64,000 nucleotides of DNA from Streptomyces griseochromogenes (GTDB taxonomy: Bacteria; Actinomycetota; Actinomycetes; Streptomycetales; Streptomycetaceae). Below are positions 1 to 11,682 of this stretch, in pieces. Location of the stretch: assembly GCF_001542625.1 (NCBI RefSeq), contig NZ_CP016279.1, forward strand, positions 10,230,001-10,294,000. Reading direction: 5' to 3'. The stretch's first letter is position 1, and every line of letters starts with the position of its first letter. The position numbers were made by a program, and so were the translations under genes. The notes below the pieces were generated by a model. It did no database searches and was not told the origin of the DNA. It saw only the letters and a program-made list of their open reading frames with translations.

Positions 1-527
1 TGCTGGAAGATGTAGCCCGCCGTCGCCGACGGCAGCACCGTGTCGGTGACGTGTCGTCCGTCGGCCAGATCGAGGGCGACGCACAGGTCTCCCCGGTACA
101 GGCCGTCCCGGCCCGGTCGGCCCGTGGTGGTGACGAGAAGACGGCGGCCCGACGCGTCCGGGGTGCAGGCGGGGGTGGCGTTGTGCGCGTCCGGCCACGG
201 CTGGAACCTGTACGTCCACCGCACGCGCCCCGCGATGTCGTACACCGTGACCAGGCCGTTGACGATCAGCGCGAGACCGCCGTCCGGCAGTGGCGAGGCG
301 AACCCGTGCTCCTCACCGGACCGCGGGCAGGGCCAGTGGCGCTGTTCGGCGAAGAGGCGGGAGGCGTCCGCGGCCACCCTGCACACGACCGTCTCGTCCC
401 CGGACCGGGAGACCAGCCAGCAGGAGCGGTCGCGCACCAGGAACGAGTCATGCCGGGTGGAGCAGTCGCGGTAACCCGGCAGTTCCTGTTCGGCGAGGAG
501 TTCGGCGGTGTGGCATGCGTAGTTCAT
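1..527 (-). CDS. partial hypothetical protein, probable beta-propeller type
   Basis: The reading frame opens with ATG at 527 and runs without a stop for 175 codons off the left edge, so the C-terminus is missing. The translation starts MNYACHTAELLAEQELPGY. It has no signal peptide or membrane segment. Short hydrophobic strands followed by turns, such as LIVNGLVTVYDIAGRVRWTY, look like blades of a PQQ or WD40-type beta-propeller, but too little is present to assign a family. It is transcribed away from the methyltransferase gene that follows, and the roughly 108-bp gap between them should hold divergent promoters. No specific function can be given. Confidence 0.6.
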   Translation of the reverse strand, partial: MNYACHTAELLAEQELPGYRDCSTRHDSFLVRDRSCWLVSRSGDETVVCRVAADASRLFAEQRHWPCPRSGEEHGFASPLPDGGLALIVNGLVTVYDIAGRVRWTYRFQPWPDAHNATPACTPDASGRRLLVTTTGRPGRDGLYRGDLCVALDLADGRHVTDTVLPSATAGYIFQ

Positions 528-635
528 GATCCTGGATCATGGACGTCCGATCAGCGCCCGTCGGTTCCCGGGCCCTTGCCGCCGCCCGTGGAAAAGGGCG
601 CGCGTGGCGGGTGGGCGCCGCAGTACCGTCGGCCG

Positions 636-1379
636 GTGCTCGATGACGACGGTTACTTCGGAGAGTCGGTAGCGGCCACGTACGACGAGTCGGCCGCGGG
701 GATGTTCGAGGCGGAGGTCGTGGAACCGGCCGTCGGCTTCCTGGCGGAGCTGGCGGGTGAGGGGGGCCGGGCCCTGGAGCTGGGCGTCGGCACCGGACGG
801 ATCGCGCTGCCGCTCGCGGGGCGCGGGGTCGAGGTGCACGGCGTCGATCTGTCCCGGGCGATGGTGGAGCGGCTGCGGGCCAAGCCGGGCGGGGACGGGA
901 TCGGGGTGACGATCGGGGACTTCGCGACCACGAGGGTGGACGGCACCTTCTCCCTCGCCTACCTCGTCTACAACACGATCATGAATCTGACCTCGCAGGA
1001 CGCCCAGGTGGACTGCTTTTGCAACGCCGCGGCCCATCTGGAGCCCGGCGGCCGCTTCGTCGTCGAGGTCGGGGTGCCCGATCTGCGGCGGCTGCCGCCC
1101 GGGCAGGACGCGGTGCCCTTCCGTGTGGACGGCGGGCGGCTGGGCTTCGATCTCTACGACGTGGCGACGCAGTCGCTCACCTCGCACCATGTGGAGGTCG
1201 TGGACGGCCGCGGTACATATCTGGCGGTCCCGTTCCGGTACGTGTGGCCGGCCGAGCTGGACCTGATGGCCCGGCTCGCGGGGCTGCGGCTGCGCGAGCG
1301 GTGGGACGGCTGGACCCGGGAGCCCTTCACCGGCGAGAGCCGACAGCATGTGTCGGTGTGGGAGAAACCCGCCCGCTGA
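636..1379 (+). CDS. class I SAM-dependent methyltransferase
   Basis: 247 residues from a GTG start. The frame stays open upstream to position 51, but that part lies opposite the preceding gene and lacks protein-like composition, so the GTG beginning LDDDGYFGESVAATYD is preferred. Motif I is LELGVGTGR at residues 47-55, followed by VHGVDLSRAMV around 66-76, whose Asp should bind the SAM ribose. A later LEPGGRFVVEVG strand completes the Rossmann-like fold. This is the stand-alone small-molecule methyltransferase type common in actinobacteria. The substrate cannot be read from the sequence. It converges on the EamA gene. Confidence 0.85.
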   Translation: MLDDDGYFGESVAATYDESAAGMFEAEVVEPAVGFLAELAGEGGRALELGVGTGRIALPLAGRGVEVHGVDLSRAMVERLRAKPGGDGIGVTIGDFATTRVDGTFSLAYLVYNTIMNLTSQDAQVDCFCNAAAHLEPGGRFVVEVGVPDLRRLPPGQDAVPFRVDGGRLGFDLYDVATQSLTSHHVEVVDGRGTYLAVPFRYVWPAELDLMARLAGLRLRERWDGWTREPFTGESRQHVSVWEKPAR

Positions 1380-1402
1380 CGCCGTCCGGCGCCCGCTGAC
1401 GC

Positions 1403-2350
1403 CTACTGACCCTCGGCCGGAAGGGGCGGCACCTTGCTCCGGCCCACCTGGGTCCGTACCGCGCCGATGCTCGCCGCGATGACCAGGGCGATCGCGGCGG
1501 CCTCCGCGGCGGACAGGGCCTGGCCGAGGATCAGGAAGCCGGCCGTCGCCGCGAGGGCCGGCTCCAGGCTCATCAGGATGGCGAAGGTGGAGGCGGGCAG
1601 GCGGCGCAGGGCGAGGAGTTCGAGGGTGTAGGGCAGGACCGAGGAGAGCAGGGCCACCGCCGAGCCGAGCGCGACGGTGCCGGGGTCGAGGAGACGGCTG
1701 CCTGCGTCGACGATGCCGAGGGGGAGGAAGAGCAGGGCCGCGATCGCCATGGCCAGCGCCAGTCCGTCCGCCTGCGGGAAGCGGCGGCCGGTACGGGCGC
1801 TGAAGACTATGTATGACGCCCACATGGCGCCGGCGCCCAGGGCAAAGGCGACGCCTATGGGGTCGAGGTCGCTGAAGCCTCCGCCGCCGAGCAGGAACAC
1901 GCCCGCGAGGGCGAGGCCCGCCCAGAGCGCGTTGATCGCACGGCGGGAGGCCAGGACGGACAGGGCCAGCGGGCCGAGGACCTCCAGGGTGACGGCGGGG
2001 CCGAGCGGGATGCGGGCCACCGCCTCGTAGAAGAGGCCGTTCATCGCGCCCATGGTGATGCCGAAGACGAGCACCGTGCCCCAGTCGGTGCGGGAGTGGC
2101 CGCGCAGCCGGGGGCGGCAGACCACGAGCAGGACGATCGCCGCCGCGAGCAGACGCAGGGTGACGACGCCGAGGGCTCCGGCCCTCGGCATCAGGGTGAC
2201 CGCGAGGGCGCCGCCGAACTGCACCGAGACACCTCCGGCCAGCACCAGGCCGACCGGACCCAGCGAGCCGAGGCGGCCGGGGGTGCGCGAAGACTGCGGC
2301 GGCATCGATGACATCGAGGTGGCGGCGCTGGGGCTGTTGACGGTGCTCAC
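1403..2350 (-). CDS. EamA/RhtA-family drug/metabolite exporter
   Basis: 315 residues from a GTG start. After a Ser/Pro-rich N-terminus of about 30 residues there are about ten hydrophobic segments in two EamA repeats. RhtA-like features are LRLLAAAIVLLVV in the first half and a final repeat with LPASTFAILMSLEPALAATAGF, the typical EamA signature. Such proteins export amino acids or related metabolites from the cytoplasm. The substrate is unknown. A 16-bp palindrome sits about 32 bp upstream of the start and a 13-bp tandem repeat lies further upstream, so the gene may be under specific control. The C-terminus PPLPAEGQ is followed directly by the convergent methyltransferase gene. Confidence 0.88.
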   Translation of the reverse strand: MSTVNSPSAATSMSSMPPQSSRTPGRLGSLGPVGLVLAGGVSVQFGGALAVTLMPRAGALGVVTLRLLAAAIVLLVVCRPRLRGHSRTDWGTVLVFGITMGAMNGLFYEAVARIPLGPAVTLEVLGPLALSVLASRRAINALWAGLALAGVFLLGGGGFSDLDPIGVAFALGAGAMWASYIVFSARTGRRFPQADGLALAMAIAALLFLPLGIVDAGSRLLDPGTVALGSAVALLSSVLPYTLELLALRRLPASTFAILMSLEPALAATAGFLILGQALSAAEAAAIALVIAASIGAVRTQVGRSKVPPLPAEGQ

Positions 2351-2381
2351 GGCGGTCCTGTGCTGGCTCGGATCAGATCAT

Positions 2382-2397
2382 GTACATCTCCATGTAC
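2382..2397. promoter_or_regulatory. 16-bp palindrome upstream of the EamA gene, putative operator
   Basis: GTACAT-CTCC-ATGTAC is a perfect 6+6 inverted repeat. It lies about 32 bp upstream of the GTG start of the EamA exporter, where a promoter would be expected. No regulator gene is adjacent, so which protein would bind is unknown. Confidence 0.45.
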
Positions 2398-2492
2398 TAC
2401 CGAGTCCAGGGTAATGGACTTCGTCAGGGGTGTGAACTGCTTATGGAACTGTCCTGGATGGTGAGATGCACCCCTCTCGGATACCGGTCCCG

Positions 2493-2557
2493 AGACCGGT
2501 TTCAGAGACCGGTTTCAGAGACCGGTTTCAGAGGCTGGTTTCAGAGGCTGGTTTCAG
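2493..2557. repeat. 13-bp tandem repeat, five units
   Basis: Five head-to-tail 13-bp units: three exact copies of AGACCGGTTTCAG followed by two copies of AGGCTGGTTTCAG. A degenerate unit with ACCGGT precedes them near 2482. The array ends inside the last codons and stop (2554-2556) of the ABC exporter gene and covers the region 140-210 bp upstream of the EamA start. Every unit of the first type contains the palindrome ACCGGT at 13-bp spacing. It may be a variable-number repeat or an operator array. Confidence 0.8.
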
Positions 2558-4542
2558 AGGCCGGGCCACGGCTCCTCGTGCGCGGGCCGGGGCCAGGTGG
2601 CGCCCTGGGCGGAGACCGGACCGGCGGCCTGGGCCGGGTACGGGTCGTGACCGTACGGCCCGTACCCGGTCGTGTACTCGTACACCGGCGCCTGCGCCGG
2701 TGCGGGCGGGGGCTCCTCCTCGAACAGCGGCAGCCGCAGCTCGGCCGTGTCCATGGACGCGTTGTTCTGTGAGCGGTGCAGCCGCGCGTACGCCCCGCCC
2801 CGGGCGAGGAGTTCGTCGTGACGGCCGGTCTCCACGATGCGGCCGCGGTCGACGACGAGGATGCGGTCGGCGTCGGGGGCGAGGTTGAGGTCGTGCGTGA
2901 TCATGATCGTCGTACGGCCCGCCATCAGACGGCGCAGGGGTTTGACGACGCGGCGGGCGGCCATCGCGTCCAGGCCCGTGGTCGGCTCGTCCAGGACCAG
3001 CACCGGTGCGTCGCGCAGGATCGCGCGGGCGATCGCCAGACGCTGGAGCTGGCCGCCGGACAGCCGGGCCGAGTTGGGATCGATTCCGGTGTCGTAACCC
3101 TCGGGGAGCCGGACGATGAAGTCGTGCGCGTCGGCCGCCCGCGCCGCCTCCTCGATCGCCCGGTCGCTGGCGCCGGGGCGGCCGCAGGCGATGTTGGCGC
3201 GGACCGTGTCGTGCAGGACCAGGGTCTCCTGCGGGAGGAGGGTGACGTACTCGCGCAGCCGGGCCAGCGGGAAGTCGCGCAGCGGAACGCCGTCGAGGAG
3301 GACGTCTCCCGCGTCCGGGTCGTAGAAGCGGAGCAGGAGCTTGGAGACCGTGGACTTTCCGGCACCGCTCGGGCCGGTGATGATCACCAGTTCGCCGGGG
3401 CTGACCGCGAAGGAGAGTCCCTGGAGGGCGGCCTTGTCCGCGCCGGGGTAGCGGAAGGAGACACCCCGCGCCTCGACCGTGCCGTCCGGGCGGCCGGTCT
3501 CGGTGCCGTGCCGCGGGTCGGTGACCGAGGGCCGCACGTCCAGGATCTCGATCAGCCGCTCGGCGCCCGCCGTGGCCGCGGTGACCGTGAGCCCGAGCTG
3601 AGCCAGCCCGCGCACCGGCGGATAGAGGTAGCCGAGGAACGCGGCGAAGGCGAGGAGCTGGCCGAGCGTCATACGCCCGGTGGAGATCTCCCAGGCGCCG
3701 ATGCCGATCACGGCGAGCACACAGACCGTCTCGATGACCTGGACGAGCTGCTCGTAGGCCTCGCCCAGCCGGGTCGAGCGGACGGAGGCACGGAACCAGG
3801 CGTTCGCCTCCTCGCGCAGCCGCCGGAGCTCGGCGTCCCGGCGGTCGTAGGCCTGGGTGAGCACGATGTTGCCGAGGGACTCCTCGACGACGGAGGTGAT
3901 CGCGCCGTCGGCGACCCGGCCCTCGCGGGAGACGTCCTTGATGGCACCGGAGAAACGGCGCGCGGCCAGCCAGAACAGGGGCGCGAGGACGAAGGTGGCG
4001 GCGGCCAGGTCCCAGCGCAGCCAGAACGCGGCGGCCGCGTAGAAGAGGGCGGAGAAGGCGGCCGAGGCGGCGCCCACCAGACCGGACACGACCATCGTCT
4101 CGATCGCCTCGACGTCGCTGGTCAGGCGGGAGAGCAGATCGCCCTGGCGGTGGTGCTGGAAGAAGTGCGGGGGCAACTGCTGGACGTGGTCGAAGACATG
4201 CTCGCGCAGCCGCATCACGAAGCGTTCGGTCACCCACGCGGCAAGGGAGTTGCCCGCGTACGCGACCAGCGCGCCGACGACGGCGATGCCCAGCCACTTG
4301 ACGGCCGGGCTCCAGAACGCGGCGAGCGAACCCTTCTGCAGGGCGTGGTCGGTGAGGTCGCTGAAGAGCAGGATGGCCTCGGTCTCGGCCAGCGCGGCGA
4401 TCACCGTGCACACCCAGACCAGGAGCAGCCAGCGGCGCAGCCCTCCGGTCAGCGGCCAGAAGCGGCGGAACGCGGTGCGGGCCGGAATGGCGGGCGTGTC
4501 CTCGTACTCATATTCCTCGGCCTCGCTCTCAGCCACGCCCAT
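2554..4542 (-). CDS. ABC exporter, fused permease and ATPase (half-transporter)
   Basis: 662 residues. An N-terminal acidic stretch (EAEEYEYED) precedes a six-helix transmembrane domain (about 35-340). The ATPase domain has Walker A GPSGAGKST near 390, signature LSGGQLQRL near 495, Walker B VLVLDEP near 515 and the H-loop ITHD near 548, so it should be active. After residue about 590 comes an unusual acidic, Pro/Tyr-rich tail (LFEEEPPPAPAQAPVYEY, later YGPYGHDPYP). There is no C39 peptidase domain. It lies downstream of the Lys/Pro-rich peptide gene, separated by a perfect hairpin. Half-transporters of this type act as dimers at the membrane, exporting lipids, peptides or drugs. The substrate is not known. 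Confidence 0.92.
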   Translation of the reverse strand: MGVAESEAEEYEYEDTPAIPARTAFRRFWPLTGGLRRWLLLVWVCTVIAALAETEAILLFSDLTDHALQKGSLAAFWSPAVKWLGIAVVGALVAYAGNSLAAWVTERFVMRLREHVFDHVQQLPPHFFQHHRQGDLLSRLTSDVEAIETMVVSGLVGAASAAFSALFYAAAAFWLRWDLAAATFVLAPLFWLAARRFSGAIKDVSREGRVADGAITSVVEESLGNIVLTQAYDRRDAELRRLREEANAWFRASVRSTRLGEAYEQLVQVIETVCVLAVIGIGAWEISTGRMTLGQLLAFAAFLGYLYPPVRGLAQLGLTVTAATAGAERLIEILDVRPSVTDPRHGTETGRPDGTVEARGVSFRYPGADKAALQGLSFAVSPGELVIITGPSGAGKSTVSKLLLRFYDPDAGDVLLDGVPLRDFPLARLREYVTLLPQETLVLHDTVRANIACGRPGASDRAIEEAARAADAHDFIVRLPEGYDTGIDPNSARLSGGQLQRLAIARAILRDAPVLVLDEPTTGLDAMAARRVVKPLRRLMAGRTTIMITHDLNLAPDADRILVVDRGRIVETGRHDELLARGGAYARLHRSQNNASMDTAELRLPLFEEEPPPAPAQAPVYEYTTGYGPYGHDPYPAQAAGPVSAQGATWPRPAHEEPWPGL

Positions 4543-4593
4543 TTCACACCCCTGCTTTCCTTCGCCGGAATTTCTGGAATTCAGAACCGCAAA

Positions 4594-4621
4594 GAGGACC
4601 GACGGCGAACCGTCGGTCCTC
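4594..4621 (-). terminator. perfect intercistronic hairpin between peptide gene and ABC gene
   Basis: On the minus strand, GAGGACCGACGG pairs with CCGTCGGTCCTC around a TTCG tetraloop: a perfect 12-bp stem followed by TTT. It begins 12 bp after the stop of the 43-residue peptide gene and ends 51 bp before the ABC start. It could partly terminate transcription, so that the peptide is made in excess over the exporter, or protect the 3' end of the peptide transcript. Confidence 0.8.
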
Positions 4622-4633
4622 GTTACGGCTGGA

Positions 4634-4765
4634 TCAGCGGTCCTGGCCGGGGATCGGCTTGGGCAGCGGCTTCGGCGCCTTCTTCTTGGGCTTCGGCTTC
4701 GGTGGCGGGGGAGGCAGCTGCTTCTTGGGCTTCGGGGGCAGCGGGGCGAGCTTCCTGAGGCTCAT
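4634..4765 (-). CDS. 43-residue Lys/Pro-rich basic peptide
   Basis: ATG at 4765 is preceded by a strong ribosome binding site (AAAAGGAG, 6 nt spacing). The product begins MSLRKLAPLPPKPKKQL, continues through PPPPP and KPKPKKK, and ends PIPGQDR. It has 16 Pro, 11 Lys, 2 Arg and one acidic residue, no Cys, Ser or Thr apart from Ser2, and no signal peptide. It stands between a FemX-type aminoacyltransferase gene and an ABC exporter, all on one strand, with a terminator-like hairpin directly after it. It could be a precursor peptide, a small cationic partner of the two membrane-linked proteins, or a nucleic-acid-binding peptide. I do not recognise the family. Confidence 0.75.
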   Translation of the reverse strand: MSLRKLAPLPPKPKKQLPPPPPKPKPKKKAPKPLPKPIPGQDR

Positions 4766-4888
4766 TTCCGACTCCTTTTAGTAGCGCTGTACTTGCGTCT
4801 TGAATTCCGTGTCCGGAACCCGACATCGAAGAAGCTACACAGGAGGTCTGTGATTACCCTTGGAATACCTGGGAGTTACTTTAGGGAC

Positions 4889-6010
4889 TCAGCGGCGGGC
4901 CATGTAGACGTCGAACGCCTTGTGCAGCAGCCGGTTGAGCGGGAAGTCCCACTCGCCCAGGTACTCCACGGCCTCGCCGCCCGCGCCCACCTTGAAGCGG
5001 AGCAGCCCCAGCAGATGGTTGGACTCCTCCAGGGTGTCGGTGATGCCCCGGAAGTCATAGACATGGGCGCCGAGTTCATGGGCGTCGGTCATCATCCGCC
5101 ACTGCATGGCGTTGTTGGGCTGGACCTCGCGCTTGCGGCTGGTGGAGGCGCCGTAGGAGTACCAGACGTGGCCGCCGACGATCAGCATGGTGGCGGCGGC
5201 GAGGACGTCACCCTCGTGCTGGGCGAGGTACAGGCGCATCCGGTCCGGGTCCTCGGCCGTCAGCGCCGTCCACATGCGCTGGAAGTACGACAGCGGGCGC
5301 GCGATGAACCGGTCGCGCTCGGCGGTCTCGGCGTAGAGACCGTGGAAGACCGGAAGGTCCTGGTAGCCCCCGCGTACGACCGTCACGCCCGCCTTGCCGG
5401 CCTTCTTGATGTTGCGCCGCCACTGCTGGTTGAGGCCGCGGTGGACGTCCTCCAACGACCGCCCGGCGAACGGAACCTGGCACACGTACCGGGGCTGGCC
5501 GACGGCGAAGCCCTCCTCGCCGCCCGGCTCGGCCTGCCGCCAGCCCAGGCGGCGCAGACGCTCTGCGAGTTCCCCGGCACGCGGCTCGTACGACGTCGCG
5601 TCCGCGTCCCGCAGCCGGTGTGCGCCCGGGTCGGCGATCGCGGCTTTGACCGCCTCGGGGCTCCACCGCCGTACCACCACGGGCGGCCCCATCTTCACCG
5701 AGAAGGCGCCCCGGCGCTTCAGGTACGCGAGCATCGGCTCCAGCCAGCGCTCCAGGCCGGGCGCGTGCCAGTCGATGACGGGCCCTTCGGGCAGGTACGC
5801 CAGATACCGCTTCACCTTGGGCAACGGCCGCAGCAGCACCAGCCCGACGCCGACCGGCCGCCCGGCCGCATCGAACCAACCCAGGCTCTCCGCCTGCCAG
5901 TCGGGCTTCACGTCCCCCCAGGACGGCAGCTGCATATGGCTGGCGGAGGGCAGGGAGGCCACGAAGGCCAGATGCTCGGCACGGCTGATGGGGCGGAGTG
6001 TGAGGGTCAT
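4889..6010 (-). CDS. FemX/FemAB-family aminoacyltransferase (lipid II glycyltransferase type)
   Basis: 373 residues, ATG start with AAGGAG eight bases upstream. The N-terminus MTLTLRPISRAEHLAFVASL, the block PSASHMQLPSWGDVKPDW, and the later QQWRRNIKKAGKAGV, YSYGAST and NNAMQWRMM are typical of FemX-type proteins, which have two GNAT folds. They transfer an amino acid from aminoacyl-tRNA to the lysine-type side chain of lipid II at the inner membrane face. Streptomyces needs one such enzyme for its glycine bridge; whether this is that enzyme or a paralog cannot be decided from this window. The Lys/Pro-rich peptide gene begins 124 bp downstream on the same strand. Confidence 0.85.
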   Translation of the reverse strand: MTLTLRPISRAEHLAFVASLPSASHMQLPSWGDVKPDWQAESLGWFDAAGRPVGVGLVLLRPLPKVKRYLAYLPEGPVIDWHAPGLERWLEPMLAYLKRRGAFSVKMGPPVVVRRWSPEAVKAAIADPGAHRLRDADATSYEPRAGELAERLRRLGWRQAEPGGEEGFAVGQPRYVCQVPFAGRSLEDVHRGLNQQWRRNIKKAGKAGVTVVRGGYQDLPVFHGLYAETAERDRFIARPLSYFQRMWTALTAEDPDRMRLYLAQHEGDVLAAATMLIVGGHVWYSYGASTSRKREVQPNNAMQWRMMTDAHELGAHVYDFRGITDTLEESNHLLGLLRFKVGAGGEAVEYLGEWDFPLNRLLHKAFDVYMARR

Positions 6011-6071
6011 GCGCGGGACTCCTTCGGGGTGACTGGTCCGGCCACCCTCTATGAGCCCCTCCGCGGAACCG

Positions 6072-6112
6072 GCGGTTGCGGGCACCAGGGGCAGCCCGGC
6101 GCCCGCAACCGC
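6072..6112 (-). terminator. hairpin between the small membrane protein gene and femX-like gene
   Basis: A perfect 12-bp inverted repeat (GCGGTTGCGGGC and GCCCGCAACCGC) with a 17-nt loop, 29 bp past the stop of the 66-residue membrane protein gene. It should separate that transcript from the FemX-type gene downstream. Confidence 0.65.
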
Positions 6113-6140
6113 TCCCACCGTGGAACTCAGGTCGAAGAAC

Positions 6141-6341
6141 TCAGTTCACGTGCTCCTGGCGAGCGCGGACCCACGTCACCACGACGAGAGCCGCGGTGAC
6201 GTACATGACGACGCTGGCGGTGGCCACGGATTCGACGTACGGCTCGTAGCCGTCCGCGCGGAGCTGGAGCGTCAGGAAAGCGAGAGCAGTGCCGAGCGCC
6301 GCTATCGCGGTCGCCAGACTCGCGAACGGGACCTTGGCCAT
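6141..6341 (-). CDS. small membrane protein, two transmembrane helices
   Basis: 66 residues. The ATG at 6341 (MAKVPFASLATAIAALG) is chosen because GGAGGA lies eight bases upstream; an earlier in-frame ATG at 6356 would be inside that site's upstream flank. Two hydrophobic segments (about 5-26 and 39-57) are joined by a short polar loop with YEPYVES, and the end is WVRARQEHVN. No known domain is recognisable. It is followed by a hairpin terminator. Confidence 0.75.
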   Translation of the reverse strand: MAKVPFASLATAIAALGTALAFLTLQLRADGYEPYVESVATASVVMYVTAALVVVTWVRARQEHVN

Positions 6342-6430
6342 GGGTTGTTCCTCCAAACTGCGAGACGACTGGTCACTCCCGAGTCTACGGATGCCCCGTC
6401 AACTGCCCTTTTCGCATGCGGGAACACCTC

Positions 6431-10520
<4,090 letters not shown>

Positions 10521-10539
10521 TCGTTCTCCCCCGACACTC

Positions 10540-10569
10540 AGGGCGCCCGGTGCCGACACCGGGCGCCCT
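10540..10569. terminator. strong terminator between convergent genes
   Basis: AGGGCGCCCGGTG and CACCGGGCGCCCT form a perfect 13-bp stem with a CCGA loop, followed by CTTGTT on the plus strand. It lies 20 bp after serC and 30 bp from the stop of the convergent propeller gene, so it probably serves both. Confidence 0.85.
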
Positions 10570-10598
10570 CTTGTTCGTTCGGCTCCGCGGTGAGGCCT

Positions 10599-11594
10599 TC
10601 AGCCCCGTCGCCGCAACCGCCGCACCCCGAGGCCGGCAGCGATCCCGATCGCGGCGAAGGCGGCGACGACCGCGCCGGTCTTGAAACCCCCGCCGAAGGT
10701 GGCGCTGTTGCCCACGCCCGTGGCGGAACTGCCCCCTCCCGAGGGCACCTTGCCCGAAGACGCCCCCTCCGGTGCGTCCTCCGCCTGCACCGAACTGTCG
10801 GCCCCCTCACTGCCGTACATCAGCTTGGTGCCGTCCGGTGAGTACGAGACGGACTCCCCCTGCCCCTGCAGGGGGACGTCGAGGCGCCCTTCCCGTTTGA
10901 TCCGCCCGCCGTTCCAGTCGTAGTAGATGCCGCCGAAGTACCCCCGTACGGCGAGCTGTCGGCCGTTCGGCGAGAAGGCCGCGTCGGTGGCCCAGAGGTC
11001 GACGGTGGCGACGGGCCTGAAGATGTTCGCGCCGGAAGCGGACAGGGTCGCGGGCCCCTCGTACAGATGCCCGCCGTCCTCCTTCTTGTCGATGATGTAC
11101 ACGCGCCCGGTCTTCGGATGGACGAGGAGCGACTCGGCGTCCCTCGGCCCGTTCGCGTACTTCACGACGTACTGCGTGGCGCTGACCGTCTGGTTCTTGA
11201 GCACCTTCGGCTCGGGCAGCCGGTAGATCCACACGTACGGCCACTTGCCGCCGAGGTTGTCGCCGATGTCTCCGACGTAGATCTGGTGGTCCGGCCCGAT
11301 GGAGATGGCCTCGACATCGCGCGGGGAACCGATTCCGCGCAGGGTCACCGTGGCGACGGTCTTTCCCGTCCGGCTGTCCACGGCGTAGATGTACGGCCCG
11401 TCGTCGCTGTCGTTGTGCGTCCAGTAGATGCCGGGGTGCAGCGTGGAGGCGGCCAGGCCGCTGGACTCGGTGATCCTCGGGTCCTTGATGGTGAACCCCT
11501 GATCACCGGTACTGCCACCGTCGGCGGCGGATGCGGGCAGCGCACAGGCACCCGCGAGCAGGACCCCGGCGAGCAGGGCGAACGGTCGACGCAT
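10599..11594 (-). CDS. secreted, membrane-anchored beta-propeller protein
   Basis: 331 residues. A signal peptide (about 1-23, FALLAGVLLAGACALPASA) leads a propeller-like domain with repeated strands: IYAVDSRTGKTVATV, IYVGDIGDN, VYIIDKKEDGGHLYE, GTKLMYGSEG. A Ser/Gly-rich linker near 270-300 leads to a hydrophobic helix (TGAVVAAFAAIGIAAGLGV) and an Arg-rich end, a normal arrangement for a cell-surface protein with its C-terminus held in the membrane. The function is unknown; such proteins may act as esterase-like or binding modules. It converges on serC across a bidirectional terminator. Confidence 0.8.
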   Translation of the reverse strand: MRRPFALLAGVLLAGACALPASAADGGSTGDQGFTIKDPRITESSGLAASTLHPGIYWTHNDSDDGPYIYAVDSRTGKTVATVTLRGIGSPRDVEAISIGPDHQIYVGDIGDNLGGKWPYVWIYRLPEPKVLKNQTVSATQYVVKYANGPRDAESLLVHPKTGRVYIIDKKEDGGHLYEGPATLSASGANIFRPVATVDLWATDAAFSPNGRQLAVRGYFGGIYYDWNGGRIKREGRLDVPLQGQGESVSYSPDGTKLMYGSEGADSSVQAEDAPEGASSGKVPSGGGSSATGVGNSATFGGGFKTGAVVAAFAAIGIAAGLGVRRLRRRG

Positions 11595-11682
11595 GCGTCA
11601 AGCCTGCCATTCCTCGCGGGGGTTTACGGGGCGTGGCGGGCCTCACACCCCACACGCGCGCGTGATCGTCCATCATGAGCGG

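Noticed and set aside
51..635. 5' extension of the first methyltransferase frame
   Set aside because: It overlaps the opposite-strand partial gene and has Arg/Pro/Gly-rich composition. The domain begins at the GTG at 636.
2776..4758. Open frame of 660 codons on the plus strand opposite the ABC exporter
   Set aside because: It is antisense to a protein with intact ABC motifs, and its composition is Gly/Glu/Arg/Val-repetitive, the mirror of high-GC codon bias.
4889..6010. Vancomycin-resistance cluster (VanK) around the FemX-type gene
   Set aside because: No vanRS or vanHAX genes are near, so the gene is read as a general FemX-type enzyme.
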